A DNA stretch of 64,000 bases from Nocardia bhagyanarayanae (GCF_006716565.1 NZ_VFPG01000001.1:2542001-2606000), one strand, 5' to 3'. Positions 18,566-28,392 are shown, counted from the first letter of the stretch. Program-made: numbers and translations. The notes: generated by a model from the sequence alone, not told the origin.

Positions 18566-19903
18566 GTGACCACTTTCGCCCCCACCGACCATTCCGGCAC
18601 CGAGCGACTCCGCGAGCGGATCGCCGAGGTGCTCACCACCGCACGCGCCAGGACACTCGGCCTGACCGACGTCGTCGACGAGGCCGAACTCGTCGCCCAG
18701 CATTCCCGGCTGATGAGCCCGCTGGTCTGGGACCTCGCGCACATCGGCAACCAGGAGGAGCTGTGGCTGGTGCGCGACGTGGGCGGACGTGATCCCGTCC
18801 GCGCCGACATCGACGAGCTCTACGACGCCTTCAAACACGCGCGGGCGAAGCGCCCCGGGTTGCCGCTGCTGAATCCCAGCGAGGCGCGCGGCTACGTCGG
18901 CACCGTCCGCGACAAGGTGCTCGACGTGCTCGACAGCAGCGCCCTACGGGGAAACCGTTTGGTGGACGGCGGTTTCGCGTTCGGCATGATCGCCCAGCAC
19001 GAACAGCAGCACGACGAGACCATGCTGGCCACGCACCAGTTGCGAACGGGCGCCGCGGTGCTCGCCGCGCCGAGCGCACCCGCCGCGGCGGTCGCGGTCT
19101 CCGGCGAGGTGATCATCCCGGCGGGCGAGTTCACCATGGGCACCTCCACCGATCCGTGGGCGCTGGACAACGAACGTCCCGCGCACCGGGTGCATGTGCC
19201 CGCCTTCGCGATCGATGCCGCGCCGGTCACCAACGAGCAGTACCTGGCCTTCATCGACGACGGTGGCTACGAACGCCCCGAGTTGTGGTCCGAGCGCGGC
19301 TGGGCGCACCGCACCGAGGCCGGACTGGTGGCGCCCCAGTTCTGGGACCGCGATCCGGCCGGACACTGGTGGCGGCGGGTCTTCGGCGTGATGACCCCGC
19401 TGCGTCCGCGCCAGCCGGTGCTGCACGTCTGCTGGTTCGAGGCCGAGGCCTACGCCAACTGGGCGGGCAAGCGACTGCCCACCGAAGCCGAATGGGAGAA
19501 GGCCGCGCGGTACGACCCCGACACCGGCGCCGAACGCCGCTACCCGTGGGGCGACGCCGAACCGGACTCCGCCACAGCCAATCTCGGACAGCGCCATCTC
19601 GAACCGGCCGAGGTCGGCGCGTACCCGGCCGGCGCGTCGCCCGCGGGCGTGCACCAGCTGATCGGCGACGTCTGGGAGTGGACGTCCTCGGGCTTCGAGG
19701 CCTACCCCGGCTTCCGCGCGTTCCCCTACAAGGAGTACTCCGAGGTGTTCTTCGGCGGCGACTATCGCGTGCTGCGCGGCGGTTCGTTCGGCACCGATCC
19801 GGTGGCCTGCCGCGGCACCTTCCGCAACTGGGACCATCCGATTCGCCGCCAGATCTTCTCCGGTTTCCGCCTCGCCCGCGACCTGGGGCGGGACGAGATC
19901 TGA
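18566..19903 (+). CDS. egtB: Hercynine oxygenase EgtB (iron-dependent sulfoxide synthase)
   Basis: Non-heme iron enzyme that joins hercynine and gamma-glutamylcysteine with oxygen to give the sulfoxide. It has 445 residues. The N-terminal DinB-like domain carries the iron ligands: His in WDLAHIGNQEE and the two His of MIAQHEQQHDET. From about residue 170 a formylglycine-generating-enzyme-type domain follows (VIIPAGEFTMG, WAGKRLPTEAEWEKAAR, VWEWTSS, GFRLAR). GTG start at 18566 behind GGAGAG. Its stop overlaps egtC by one base. Confidence 0.95.
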   Translation: MTTFAPTDHSGTERLRERIAEVLTTARARTLGLTDVVDEAELVAQHSRLMSPLVWDLAHIGNQEELWLVRDVGGRDPVRADIDELYDAFKHARAKRPGLPLLNPSEARGYVGTVRDKVLDVLDSSALRGNRLVDGGFAFGMIAQHEQQHDETMLATHQLRTGAAVLAAPSAPAAAVAVSGEVIIPAGEFTMGTSTDPWALDNERPAHRVHVPAFAIDAAPVTNEQYLAFIDDGGYERPELWSERGWAHRTEAGLVAPQFWDRDPAGHWWRRVFGVMTPLRPRQPVLHVCWFEAEAYANWAGKRLPTEAEWEKAARYDPDTGAERRYPWGDAEPDSATANLGQRHLEPAEVGAYPAGASPAGVHQLIGDVWEWTSSGFEAYPGFRAFPYKEYSEVFFGGDYRVLRGGSFGTDPVACRGTFRNWDHPIRRQIFSGFRLARDLGRDEI

Positions 19904-20739
19904 TGTGCCGGCACCTGGGCTATGTCGGCCCGCCGACGTCTGTCGGCGAATTGCTCACCCGCGGTACGCATTCCCTGCGCACACAGGCGTGGGCGCCCAA
20001 GGAGATGCGCGGCGGCGGCACCATCAACGCCGATGGTTTCGGTGTCGCGTGGTGGCGGAACGGTTCGGGCGGTGCCCCGGAGGCCAGCCGCTACCGCAAT
20101 CCCGATCCCATCTGGACCGATCCAGCGGTGGAAGAGGTGCTGCCCCAGCTGGTTTCGGGTGCGGTGCTCGGCTCGATCCGCTCGGCCACCGTGGGGATGC
20201 CCGTCGAACGGGCCGCCTGCGCGCCCTTCGTCGACGGACGGTGGGCCTTCAGCCACAACGGCGCGATTCCGGAGTGGCGACGGGTGCTCACCGCGGTCAC
20301 CTCGGACCTCGACGTGGCCGCGACCCGCGCCGGCGCGACCCGCCTCTTCGAGACCGCCCGGCTGCTCGAGGCCGAGGCGGCGACCGATTCCGCCGCCCTG
20401 TGGGTGCTGCTGCGAGATCTTCTGCGCTCCACGGAATCCGGCGATTACGCGAAGAGTCCGGCGACCGCGTTGCGTCTGCTGGTCGACGCCGTGCTCCGGC
20501 ACATGCCGACGGCCCGGCTCAACCTGCTGATCGGCGACGGCGAACAGGTGTGGGCCACCACGGTGCACCACGCGCTGTCCGCGTTCGTCACCGACGACGT
20601 CGCCATCCTCTCCTCCGAACCGTACGACGACGATCCGCGCTGGCAGCCGATTCCCGACCGGAAACTGGTGTTCGCCAGGCCCGGGGTGCTCTCGATCGAG
20701 GAGCTGACCCCGCCCGATACCGAAAGGTCCACGCCATGA
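19903..20739 (+). CDS. egtC: Gamma-glutamyl hercynylcysteine sulfoxide hydrolase EgtC
   Basis: Class II glutamine-amidotransferase-fold hydrolase that removes the glutamyl group from the EgtB product. It has 278 residues. The N-terminal nucleophile Cys2 is present (MCRHLGYVGPP), with NADGFGVAWW and the AFSHNGAIPEWR motif. Start ATG at 19903 overlaps the egtB stop (TGATG). Its own stop overlaps the egtD start (ATGA), so egtB, egtC and egtD are translationally coupled. Confidence 0.95.
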   Translation: MCRHLGYVGPPTSVGELLTRGTHSLRTQAWAPKEMRGGGTINADGFGVAWWRNGSGGAPEASRYRNPDPIWTDPAVEEVLPQLVSGAVLGSIRSATVGMPVERAACAPFVDGRWAFSHNGAIPEWRRVLTAVTSDLDVAATRAGATRLFETARLLEAEAATDSAALWVLLRDLLRSTESGDYAKSPATALRLLVDAVLRHMPTARLNLLIGDGEQVWATTVHHALSAFVTDDVAILSSEPYDDDPRWQPIPDRKLVFARPGVLSIEELTPPDTERSTP

Positions 20740-21707
20740 CCGCACCGACGCTGGAAGTCCATCTCTCCGACGAGGATCTCACGACGGCACTGCGGGCCGA
20801 CGCCAGGCGCGGGCTCACCGCCGATCCGAAGTGGCTGCCGCCCAAGTGGTTCTACGACGCCCGCGGCAGCGAACTGTTCGAGCGCATCACCGAACTGCCC
20901 GAGTACTACCCCACGCGCACCGAACGCGCCCTGCTGGAACGGGTGGTCGGCGACATCGCGCGGATCGCGCAGGCCGAAGTCCTCGTCGAACTCGGCGCGG
21001 GCTCGGCGCACAAGACCCGCCTGCTGCTTTCCGCGTTGACCGCCGAGGGGCCGCTGAAGACCTATGTGCCGCAGGACGTCTCGTCGGCGGCGCTGCGGGC
21101 GGCGGCCGAGCAGGTCGCCGCGGAGTTTCCCGCGCTCGGCGTGCACGGCGTGGTCAGCGATTTCACCGACACCCTGCGCAACCTGCCGCGCGGCGGCCGC
21201 CGGATGATCGCGTTCCTCGGCGGCACCATCGGCAATCTGGTGCCCGGCGAGCGCGCCGAGTTCCTCGCCGGCATCCGGGAGGTGCTCGAGCCGGGCGAGC
21301 AGCTGTTGCTCGGGGCCGGGCTGGTCATCGATCCGGACGTGCTCGTTCCCGCCTACGACGACGCGGCCGGGGTCACCGCCGAGTTCAACCGAAACGTCCT
21401 GCACGTGCTCAACCACCGCTTGCGGGCGGACTTCGATCCCGACAAGTTCGCGCACGTCGCGCTGTGGGACGCCGAGCGCGAGTGGATCGAGATGCGCCTC
21501 GCGGCGACCGAGGACATGACGGTCACCGTCGCCGATCTCGACCTCACGGTGCACTTCGCGCGCGGCGAGCAGTTGCGCACGGAGATCTCCGCGAAGTTCC
21601 GCGTCGACGGGCTCGATGCGGAGCTGACCGCCGCGGGATTCCGCACGGAGCGGGTGTGGACCGACGACGACGATCGCTTCGCCTTGGTACTCGCCGCGCG
21701 GATCTAG
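20736..21707 (+). CDS. egtD: L-histidine N(alpha)-methyltransferase EgtD
   Basis: SAM-dependent trimethylation of histidine to hercynine, the first committed step of ergothioneine synthesis. It has 323 residues. Family blocks are PKWFYDARGSELFERITELPEYYPTRTE (in part), the SAM-binding VELGAGSAHKTRLLL, FLGGTIGN, and the C-terminal ISAKFRVDGLDAELTAAGF. It is the last gene of egtABCD. The order is the same as in mycobacteria, except that the EgtE-like gene here lies on the opposite strand before egtA instead of after egtD. Confidence 0.95.
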   Translation: MTAPTLEVHLSDEDLTTALRADARRGLTADPKWLPPKWFYDARGSELFERITELPEYYPTRTERALLERVVGDIARIAQAEVLVELGAGSAHKTRLLLSALTAEGPLKTYVPQDVSSAALRAAAEQVAAEFPALGVHGVVSDFTDTLRNLPRGGRRMIAFLGGTIGNLVPGERAEFLAGIREVLEPGEQLLLGAGLVIDPDVLVPAYDDAAGVTAEFNRNVLHVLNHRLRADFDPDKFAHVALWDAEREWIEMRLAATEDMTVTVADLDLTVHFARGEQLRTEISAKFRVDGLDAELTAAGFRTERVWTDDDDRFALVLAARI

Positions 21708-21792
21708 CGGCGGCAGGTCGTCGAGGCCTGCGGTCGCCATGCCTCGCCCGGCAGCGCCGACTCCGCGCCCGCCGGGCGGTGCGGGACTCCGC

Positions 21793-22437
21793 CTACGCGT
21801 TCGCCGGTCCGACGATCGAGGTCAGCCGATCGATGAACGGGCGCATCGTCTCCCAGGCCTTGCGCACCTCCTTGGCCACGCGCGGCGTCTCCAGCCATTC
21901 GGGTGCGCCGAATTGGCGGCTCGCGGTCAGGGATTTGTGCCGCAGCAGGTCGATGCGCGGGTGGTCCGCCTCGTAGCCCTTGGGCTTGGTCTTCAGCTTG
22001 TCACCGCCGATGGTGAACCCCGCCTTGGTCAGCTTCGCGAGGATCTTCTCCAGCTCCGGACCGCGCACGTCGTCATCGACCGCGGCGCGCAGCTGCGCGA
22101 CCTGGGCCGGGGTTCCGGAATAGAACCCGCCGCCGACGAACAGCCCTGCGGCGCTGATCTGCACGTACCAGCCGACGCCCGGCGCGGTGCCGACCACGGC
22201 GCCCTGCGCCGTCTTGTACGGGGACTTGTCCTTGGCGAAGCGCACGTCGCGATAGGGACGGAAGATCTTCGCGGTGCCGAAGTCGGCTTCCAGTTCCGCG
22301 GTCAGCGCGACCATCGGCGCTTTCACCGCGTCCTCGTACACCGCCTTGTGCGCGTTCCAGAACGCCTTGGAGTTGTCGGCCTCCAAGTCCTCGTAGAAAT
22401 CGAGCCCGGCCAACGGAAATCCACCGAAACCACTCAT
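21793..22437 (-). CDS. DUF2461 domain protein
   Basis: About 214 residues with the DUF2461 pattern: FPLAGLDFYEDLEADNSKAFWNAHK at the N-terminus (in part), FRPYRDVRFAKDKSPYKT, then GWYVQISAAGLFVGGGFY and LKTKPKGYEADHPRIDLLRHKSL. This family is widespread and uncharacterised. ATG at 22437 is chosen; an in-frame GTG at 22461 would add eight residues. It is convergent with egtD. Confidence 0.85.
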   Translation of the reverse strand: MSGFGGFPLAGLDFYEDLEADNSKAFWNAHKAVYEDAVKAPMVALTAELEADFGTAKIFRPYRDVRFAKDKSPYKTAQGAVVGTAPGVGWYVQISAAGLFVGGGFYSGTPAQVAQLRAAVDDDVRGPELEKILAKLTKAGFTIGGDKLKTKPKGYEADHPRIDLLRHKSLTASRQFGAPEWLETPRVAKEVRKAWETMRPFIDRLTSIVGPANA

Positions 22438-22465
22438 GACCGAGAACTTACGGCGGGCCACCGAC

Positions 22466-23374
22466 TCAATTCTGCTCGGGGACGAAATCGGTGTTGAGCA
22501 CCGCGAAGCTCAGGATGAGCCCGATGACCAGCGCCGCGCCCGCCGCGATGGCGGCCCACCGGCCGAGCGGCTCGCCCTTGTTGTGGCCCAGGATGCCGAA
22601 CACGATGCCCGCCGGGCCGAACAGGATCGGGCACAGGAACAGCGCGAGCACCGCGCACACGAACCCGATGATCGACATCGTCTGAGTGCCCGGCTTCCGC
22701 GGCTGCTCGCCGCCGAAGGGCTGGCCCTGCTGCGGGTAGGAGGGATAGCCGCCCTGCCCTTGCGGGTACGCGCCGCCGTACTGCGACTGTCCGTACTGCG
22801 GCTGGGCCGAGGGGTAGTCGGCCTGATCGGAAGTGGAGTACGAGGAAGGGCCACCGGGCGGGTAACCCTGTCCGCCGGGATACGACTGTTCGCCGGGCTT
22901 CTCGCCTCCCGGATATCCGGGTTGCCCGCTCGAATAGCCGGGCTGTCCGTACTGGCCGCCAGGCTGCTCGCCCGGATAGCTGGCGGGCCCCGCACCGGGA
23001 TAGCCGGGTTGCCCGCCGAACGGATACTCGGGCTGACCCGCCCCCGGCTGATTCCATCCCTCCGGCCCGGTCGACTGCGGGGCCGAGCCGGTCACCGGCG
23101 GTTCCGTCGCGCTACCGGACGACGAGGACGGCCCACCGCCGGAAGTCGCCGACGATTCGCTCGGCGCCTCGGTCCCGCCGGTGGCCGACGACAGTTGCGT
23201 CGACTCGCCCGGGACCGGCTGGGCGGACGCGGGAGTCGCCCATTCGGTGCCCGTCGGCTCCGATTCCTCCGGCTTCTTCGACAGCGATGCCCCCGATTCC
23301 TGCCCCGACTGCGGTGCGCTGCCGGTCAGCGGCTTCTCCTCGGACGACTCGTCAGGATTCTTCGGTGTGGTCAT
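22466..23374 (-). CDS. Proline/glycine-rich DUF4190 membrane protein
   Basis: Protein of 302 residues in two parts. The first 200 or so residues are low complexity, rich in Gly, Pro, Tyr, Gln and Ser, with many PGYPGG/QPGY-like repeats. The C-terminal 75 residues are a DUF4190 domain with two membrane helices (SIIGFVCAVLALFLCPILFG and WAAIAAGAALVIGLILSF) and the GHNKGEPLGRWA motif between them. The topology suggests an unstructured tail on one membrane face. ATG at 23374 has GGAGGC about six bases upstream. A paralogue lies at 23778-24581. Function unknown. Confidence 0.8.
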   Translation of the reverse strand: MTTPKNPDESSEEKPLTGSAPQSGQESGASLSKKPEESEPTGTEWATPASAQPVPGESTQLSSATGGTEAPSESSATSGGGPSSSSGSATEPPVTGSAPQSTGPEGWNQPGAGQPEYPFGGQPGYPGAGPASYPGEQPGGQYGQPGYSSGQPGYPGGEKPGEQSYPGGQGYPPGGPSSYSTSDQADYPSAQPQYGQSQYGGAYPQGQGGYPSYPQQGQPFGGEQPRKPGTQTMSIIGFVCAVLALFLCPILFGPAGIVFGILGHNKGEPLGRWAAIAAGAALVIGLILSFAVLNTDFVPEQN

Positions 23375-23438
23375 CAGCGGCCTCCTGGTCGTATACGCCT
23401 GGCAACCCCCGGGTACCACGTGGTTCGAGCTTTAACGT

Positions 23439-23699
23439 TCACAAGTCGGAATCGTCGATGATCTCCATCGCCGCCTCTTCGGCGGGCAGGGTCGAGTCGT
23501 CCACGTCCTCGGCGCGCTGACCACGCCGGGTCCAGCGCTCGTCGAGGTCCTCGCCGATGCCGAGCCTGCCGTGGTCCTCGCTCTCCCGATTGCGGATCGT
23601 GAGGTTCTCCGGCGGATTCTCGATGTAGCGCTCGTACTCGCGAATCTCGTCTTCTTGCTCGTCGTCTCCCATGTCCATGTCCAGCGGGTCACGGTTCAT
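23439..23699 (-). CDS. Small acidic hypothetical protein
   Basis: Protein of 86 residues with high Asp and Glu content (MNRDPLDMDMGDDEQEDE at the start, MEIIDDSDL at the end) and no membrane segment. It lies between two DUF4190 genes on the same strand. I do not recognise a family. An overlapping frame (23432-23692) is Ser/Thr/Arg-rich and looks like a shadow. Confidence 0.55.
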   Translation of the reverse strand: MNRDPLDMDMGDDEQEDEIREYERYIENPPENLTIRNRESEDHGRLGIGEDLDERWTRRGQRAEDVDDSTLPAEEAAMEIIDDSDL

Positions 23700-23777
23700 G
23701 GGTCCCAGTATCGTCCCGTCGGCGCCGGGACGGAGGTAACTCGACGCCGCGAATTCGCGGACCGGCCGAGTCCGTGC

Positions 23778-24581
23778 CTACGACGAGTAGCGCGTTACTC
23801 CGATGACGAAGACGACCAGCAGGATCGCCAGCACCAACACCACGGCATTGGCGATGGCCGCCCATTTGCCGAGTGATTCGTTCTTGCTGTGCCCGACGAA
23901 ACCGAGAATGATGCCCGCTGGTCCGGTGAGCAGGATGGGGAAGAAGCAGAAACCGACACCCAGGACGCTGAGGCCGAGGCAGACGAAGCTGATGATCGAC
24001 AGCGTTTGCGTCTGAGTCGGCTGGTAAGGCCCCGCCGGGTACGGCGAGTAGCCACCGGGCTGCGCGGCAGGGTAGCCCGGCGCCGCCGGATAACCCGGTG
24101 CGGCAGGGTAAGCGGCCGCCGCCGGGTAAGCGGGCGGGTAGGCGGGCGCGGCGGGGTAGGCGGGCGGCACGTCGTACGGGTTCGGCTGCTGCGGGTAACC
24201 CGACGCCGGTGTACCCGCCGGTGCGTCGTACGGACCCGGCTGCTGCGGGTAGCCCGTGGGCGGCGTGCCCGCCGGAGCACCGTCGAGCGGCGGATATCCG
24301 TAGACGCCGCCCGCCGGATATTGCGGCGCCGCGGGCGGCTGATAGGCGGGCGGTTGCGGCGGCCGATGGACCGGCATCTCCGGGAGGCTCGGCGAACCAG
24401 GTTGGAACACCTGCGTTTCCGGCGCGGTGCCGGGACCGTGCGCCTGCCCGGGCTGGTAGACCTGCGTCTCCGGCGCCGTGCTCGGCGGCTGGTACACCTG
24501 GGTCTCCGCCGACCGGCGATCGTCCTGCGGCCCGGACTTGCCGAAGTCGATGCCGGGTCGCGGTTCCTGCGGCGTGGTCAT
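23778..24581 (-). CDS. Proline/alanine-rich DUF4190 membrane protein
   Basis: Protein of 267 residues, paralogous to the product of 22466-23374. The N-terminal part has TQVYQP repeats (ETQVYQP three or more times) and then a tract of AYPA/GYPA repeats. The C-terminal DUF4190 domain has two membrane helices around GHSKNESLGKWAAIANA. TQxYxP repeats with Thr are reminiscent of phosphorylatable linkers in actinobacterial membrane proteins; that is only a suggestion. ATG at 24581 follows GGGGG-containing sequence. Confidence 0.78.
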   Translation of the reverse strand: MTTPQEPRPGIDFGKSGPQDDRRSAETQVYQPPSTAPETQVYQPGQAHGPGTAPETQVFQPGSPSLPEMPVHRPPQPPAYQPPAAPQYPAGGVYGYPPLDGAPAGTPPTGYPQQPGPYDAPAGTPASGYPQQPNPYDVPPAYPAAPAYPPAYPAAAAYPAAPGYPAAPGYPAAQPGGYSPYPAGPYQPTQTQTLSIISFVCLGLSVLGVGFCFFPILLTGPAGIILGFVGHSKNESLGKWAAIANAVVLVLAILLVVFVIGVTRYSS

Positions 24582-24738
24582 GGCGGCGCCCCCCTCTGCG
24601 TGTTCGATTGCCCCACATGGGTATCACGTTCGCCCGGTCAACTCCAGCGCGGGCTCAGCAGGCGCTACCGGACGCGGTCCGCCGACAGCCCGGCGGCGCA
24701 AGGGGAACGCGGAGGGCAGCTCACCGGCCGGCGAAACG

Positions 24739-24771
24739 ACAGCGGCCCGGGCGCGATGCCCGGGCCGCTGT
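24739..24771 (-). terminator. Intrinsic terminator after prs
   Basis: Perfect 14-bp stem (ACAGCGGCCCGGGC at 24739-24752 with its complement at 24758-24771) and a five-base loop. It lies 15 bp past the prs stop in the direction of transcription. Confidence 0.75.
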
Positions 24772-24786
24772 GTTGCTAGGGAAGCG

Positions 24787-25767
24787 TCACGCGTTGCCGT
24801 TGAACAGCCCGGTGACCGAACCGTTCTCGAAGACCTCGCGGATGGTGCGGGCCAGCAGCGGCGCGATGGATAGCACCGTCAGCTGCGGGAACTTCTTGTC
24901 CTCGGTGATCGGCAGGGTGTTGGTGACCACGACCTCGCGCGCGCCGCAGGCGGCGAGGCGCTCGGCGGCCGGGTTGGAGAGCACGCCGTGCGTCGCCGCG
25001 ATGACGACGTCGCCCGCGCCCGCCTCGCGCAGTACGCGCACGGCCTCGGCGATGGTGCCACCGGTGTCGATCATGTCGTCGATCAGGATGCAGGTGCGGC
25101 CGTCGACGTCACCGACCGGACGGTGCGACTTCACCTGGTTCGGGACCAGGGGGTCACGGGTCTTGTGGATGAACGCCACCGGCGCGCCGTCCAGCGCGTC
25201 GGCCCACTTCTCGGCGACCTTCACGCGGCCGGCGTCGGGCGAGACGACGGTGATGTTCTCCAGGCTGTAGTTGGCGCGCACGTGCTCGGAGAGCTGGAAC
25301 AGCGCGTGCATGTGATCGACGGGGCCGTCGAAGAAGCCCTGGATCTGGTCGGTGTGCAGGTCGACGGTGATGATGCGGTCGGCGCCCGCGGTCTTCAGCA
25401 TGTCGGCGACCAGGCGGGCCGAGATCGGCTCACGGCCGCGGTGCTTCTTGTCCTGCCGCGCGTACGGGTAGAACGGCAGCACCGCGGTGATCCGCTTGGC
25501 CGAACCGCGCTTGAGCGCGTCGATCATGATGAGCTGTTCCATCAGCCACTGGTTCACCGGCGCCGGGAAGCTCTGTAGCACGAAGGCGTCCGAACCGCGG
25601 ACGGATTCCTCGAAGCGGACGAAGGTCTCGCCGTTGGCGAAGTCGCGCGCGATCTGGGGCGTCACATGAACGTCGAGTTCCTTGGCGACCTGCTCGGCCA
25701 GCTCAGGATGGGAGCGTCCCGCGAAGAGCATCAGGTTCTTCTGGTTATCGATCCATGACGCGGTCAC
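24787..25767 (-). CDS. prs: Ribose-phosphate pyrophosphokinase
   Basis: Makes PRPP from ribose 5-phosphate and ATP for nucleotide, histidine and arabinan-precursor synthesis. It has 326 residues. Class I PRPP synthetase motifs: [36 protein letters not shown], the [12 protein letters not shown] segment, and the PRPP-binding [20 protein letters not shown] start at 25767 overlaps the glmU stop (GTGA), so glmU and prs are coupled, as in mycobacteria. A strong stem-loop terminator follows. Confidence 0.95.
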   Translation of the reverse strand: MTASWIDNQKNLMLFAGRSHPELAEQVAKELDVHVTPQIARDFANGETFVRFEESVRGSDAFVLQSFPAPVNQWLMEQLIMIDALKRGSAKRITAVLPFYPYARQDKKHRGREPISARLVADMLKTAGADRIITVDLHTDQIQGFFDGPVDHMHALFQLSEHVRANYSLENITVVSPDAGRVKVAEKWADALDGAPVAFIHKTRDPLVPNQVKSHRPVGDVDGRTCILIDDMIDTGGTIAEAVRVLREAGAGDVVIAATHGVLSNPAAERLAACGAREVVVTNTLPITEDKKFPQLTVLSIAPLLARTIREVFENGSVTGLFNGNA

Positions 25768-27254
25768 TGCTGTTTGCCATCCTTTTGCTCGATTGCCTGA
25801 CCCGACATCTCGTCGGCCGCGATGGCTGCCGCCGCCGCGATCGCCGCCGCGGTCCCCGGCCGGTACCGCTGCACCCAGTTCTCAATATTGCGCTGCGCTC
25901 CACCCGACACCGCGAGCGCCCCCGGTGGAACGTTTCTGCGCAGTACAGTACCCGCCGCCGTATAAGCGCCGTCACCCACCGTCACCGGCGCGACGAACAT
26001 GGTGTCGCTGCCGGTGCGGACATGCGAGCCGACCACGGTGTGATGCTTGCGCACGCCGTCGTAGTTGACGAAGACGCTCGAAGCGCCGATGTTGCTGTGT
26101 TCGCCGATCGTCGCGTCACCCACGTAGGTGAGGTGCGGCACCTTCGAATGCGCGCCGATGGTGGCGTTCTTGGTCTCGACGAAGGCGCCGAGCTTGCCGG
26201 AATCACCGACCACGGTGCCCGGTCGCAGGTAGCTGAACGGACCGATGGCCGCGCCAGGTCCGACGGTGGACCGCTCGCCGTGCGTGCGCACCACCTTCGC
26301 GCCGTCGCCGACCAGCACGTCGGTCAGCGTGCTGTCGGGCCCGATCTCGGCGTCCTCGCCGATGACCGTCGCGCCGAGCAGCTGCACGCCGGGCCGCAGC
26401 ACCGCGTCCCTGCCGATCCGCACGCTCGCGTCCACCCAGGTGGTGGCCGGATCCATGATGGTGACACCGGCCCGCATGTGGCGTTCCAGGATGTAGCGGT
26501 TCAAAGTCTTGGCGGCCTGCGAGAGCTGGACCCGATCGTTGACGCCGGTGACCTTGGCCGCGTCGACCAGGCGGGCGCCGTGCACCGGATGCCCGGCCTC
26601 GCGGGCCAGGCGCAGCACGTCGGTGAGGTACAGCTCGTGCTGGGCGTTGGCGGTGGACAGCCTGCCGATCATGGTGCGCAGCACCGCGGCGTCGAACGCG
26701 TACACGCCGGAGTTGACCTCGTTGATCGCGGCCTGCTCCGGGGTGGCGTCGGCGTGCTCGACGATCTCGACGACCTGACCGTCCCGATCGCGGATGATCC
26801 GGCCGTAGCCGTTCGGGTCGTCCGGGACGAAGGTCAGCACGGTGACCGCCGAGCGTTCGGTGTAGCTGCGGTGCTCGTCGAGCAGCGCGGCAAGCGTGTG
26901 TCCGTCGAGCAGTGGCACGTCGGCGGAGGTGACCAGCAGATCGCCGGTGAAGTCCTCGGGCAGCGAGCGCAGCGCGCACTGGACCGCGTGGCCGGTGCCG
27001 AGTTGCTCCTCCTGCAGGGCAGGGGTGATGTCGCGGCCGAGCTCGGCGGCCACTTCGGCGACCGCGGCGCCGACTTGCTCTCTGTCGTGGCCCACCACCG
27101 TGATGAGGTGCGCGGGGTCGATCTCGTTCGCCGCATGCAGCGCGTGCGCGAGCATGCTTCGACCGGCCAGCGAATGCAGAACTTTGGGGGTCTTCGACCG
27201 CATTCGCGTCCCGGCTCCGGCGGCGAGAACGACGACGGCGGTCTGCTGTGGCAT
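25764..27254 (-). CDS. glmU: Bifunctional GlmU (UDP-GlcNAc pyrophosphorylase / GlcN-1-P acetyltransferase)
   Basis: Supplies UDP-GlcNAc for peptidoglycan. It has 496 residues. The N-terminal uridylyltransferase signature is [20 protein letters not shown], with [10 protein letters not shown] and a VNSGVYAFD block. The C-terminal half is a left-handed beta-helix of hexapeptide repeats ending in the acetyltransferase motifs ([21 protein letters not shown] in part, and [17 protein letters not shown]). ATG at 27254 has GAGGGAG six bases upstream; the frame runs to 27320 but without support. Confidence 0.95.
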   Translation of the reverse strand: MPQQTAVVVLAAGAGTRMRSKTPKVLHSLAGRSMLAHALHAANEIDPAHLITVVGHDREQVGAAVAEVAAELGRDITPALQEEQLGTGHAVQCALRSLPEDFTGDLLVTSADVPLLDGHTLAALLDEHRSYTERSAVTVLTFVPDDPNGYGRIIRDRDGQVVEIVEHADATPEQAAINEVNSGVYAFDAAVLRTMIGRLSTANAQHELYLTDVLRLAREAGHPVHGARLVDAAKVTGVNDRVQLSQAAKTLNRYILERHMRAGVTIMDPATTWVDASVRIGRDAVLRPGVQLLGATVIGEDAEIGPDSTLTDVLVGDGAKVVRTHGERSTVGPGAAIGPFSYLRPGTVVGDSGKLGAFVETKNATIGAHSKVPHLTYVGDATIGEHSNIGASSVFVNYDGVRKHHTVVGSHVRTGSDTMFVAPVTVGDGAYTAAGTVLRRNVPPGALAVSGGAQRNIENWVQRYRPGTAAAIAAAAAIAADEMSGQAIEQKDGKQQ

Positions 27255-27342
27255 GGATCTCCCTCGGCTGCCTGTCATCGTGCTGGCTATGAGTGCTTGG
27301 TCAGCGATGTGCGGGGCCAACGATAGTCACCGTGCCGGTGTG

Positions 27343-27413
27343 CTCCGCCGCCAGGACTCGAACCTGAACTATCTGAACCAAAATCAGAGGTGCTGCCATT
27401 ACACTACGGCGGA
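27343..27413 (-). tRNA. tRNA-Gln (anticodon TTG)
   Basis: 71-nt cloverleaf on the minus strand. Acceptor arms TCCGCCG and CGGCGGA pair fully; the anticodon stem TCTGA/TCAGA encloses the loop TTTTGGT with anticodon TTG; the T-arm contains GGTTCGAGTCC. The discriminator is G, and the CCA end is not fully encoded (GCA). It lies upstream of glmU. Confidence 0.93.
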
Positions 27414-27762
27414 TCGCCACACCGGCGGATCAAGGGAACCGCCGCTGTGCCTCGGCACGGGTTGAATCCTCGCACGAAGACCCGTCTCGCGTCGAACCGA
27501 TCCCATCCACGCGCGCGTTAGCACGCTAGTCGGCAGGTCGGCGGCTCCGGGGGACTCCGCTGTCTGGAACAGTTGTCGTTTGACGGTAAGGTTCTGCCCG
27601 AGGGCCAGGTACCTGCCGGACGCCCGACGCAACGACTGATTTCGCAAGAACATGGACAACTCGCCCGGAACGCCCGGAACCGAGCACGGCCCGCTCGGTG
27701 GTCCGGCGCGGAACCGGCGAGGCGCTCACGACCGGCGACATGACACGGAGAGGCGGAACAGC

Positions 27763-28392
27763 GTGTCTCGTCCGCGGATGACGGGAACCCAACGGCGCCA
27801 GCAGTTGATCGAGATCGGCCGGGCGCTGTTCGCGGAACGCGGGTACGACGCGACCTCGATCGAGGAGATCGCGCAGCGCGCCCAGGTCTCCAAACCCGTG
27901 GTGTACGAACACTTCGGCGGCAAAGAGGGCCTCTACGCGGTGGTCGTCGACCGCGAGATGTCGATGCTGCTGGACATGATCACGTCCTCGCTCACGCAGA
28001 ACCGTTCGCGGGTGCGGCTCGAGCAGGTCGCGCTGGCGCTGCTCACCTATATCGAGGAGCGCACCGACGGGTTCCGGATCCTGGTTCGCGACCAGGTCGC
28101 GACCACCGACGACGGCCGCTACTCCAGCCTGCTCAACGAGGCGGTCAACCAGGTCGCGCACATCCTGGCCGGTGATTTCGAGCGGCGTGATTTCGACACC
28201 AGCCTGGCGACGCTCTACGCGCAGGGTTTGGTGGGTATGGTCTCCACGGCCGCGACGTGGTGGCTGGACGTGCGGGAACCACCCAAAGAGGTTGTGGCAG
28301 CGCATCTGGTGAATCTCTGCTGGAACGGTCTGAGCCACCTGGAGGCCGATCCGCGGCTGGTTTCGGAATGGCGCGCGAGCACGTCGGATTGA
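27763..28392 (+). CDS. TetR family regulator (Rv1019-like)
   Basis: Regulator of 209 residues. Helix-turn-helix: ALFAERGYDATSIEEIAQRAQVSKPVVYEHFGGKEGLYAVVVDREM (in part). The ligand domain contains LVRDQVATTDDGRYSSLL and ends with WNGLSHLEADPRL. Position between glmU/tRNA-Gln and mfd corresponds to M. tuberculosis Rv1019. GTG at 27763 sits about ten bases after GAGAGG; the open frame upstream is rich in Arg and Gly and looks non-coding. The target is unknown. Confidence 0.85.
   Translation: MSRPRMTGTQRRQQLIEIGRALFAERGYDATSIEEIAQRAQVSKPVVYEHFGGKEGLYAVVVDREMSMLLDMITSSLTQNRSRVRLEQVALALLTYIEERTDGFRILVRDQVATTDDGRYSSLLNEAVNQVAHILAGDFERRDFDTSLATLYAQGLVGMVSTAATWWLDVREPPKEVVAAHLVNLCWNGLSHLEADPRLVSEWRASTSD

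Noticed and set aside
22466..24581. Repeat tracts as a CRISPR or tandem DNA repeat array
   Set aside because: They are imperfect codon-level repeats encoding Pro/Gly/Tyr/Ala-rich tails, with no constant repeat and spacer pattern.
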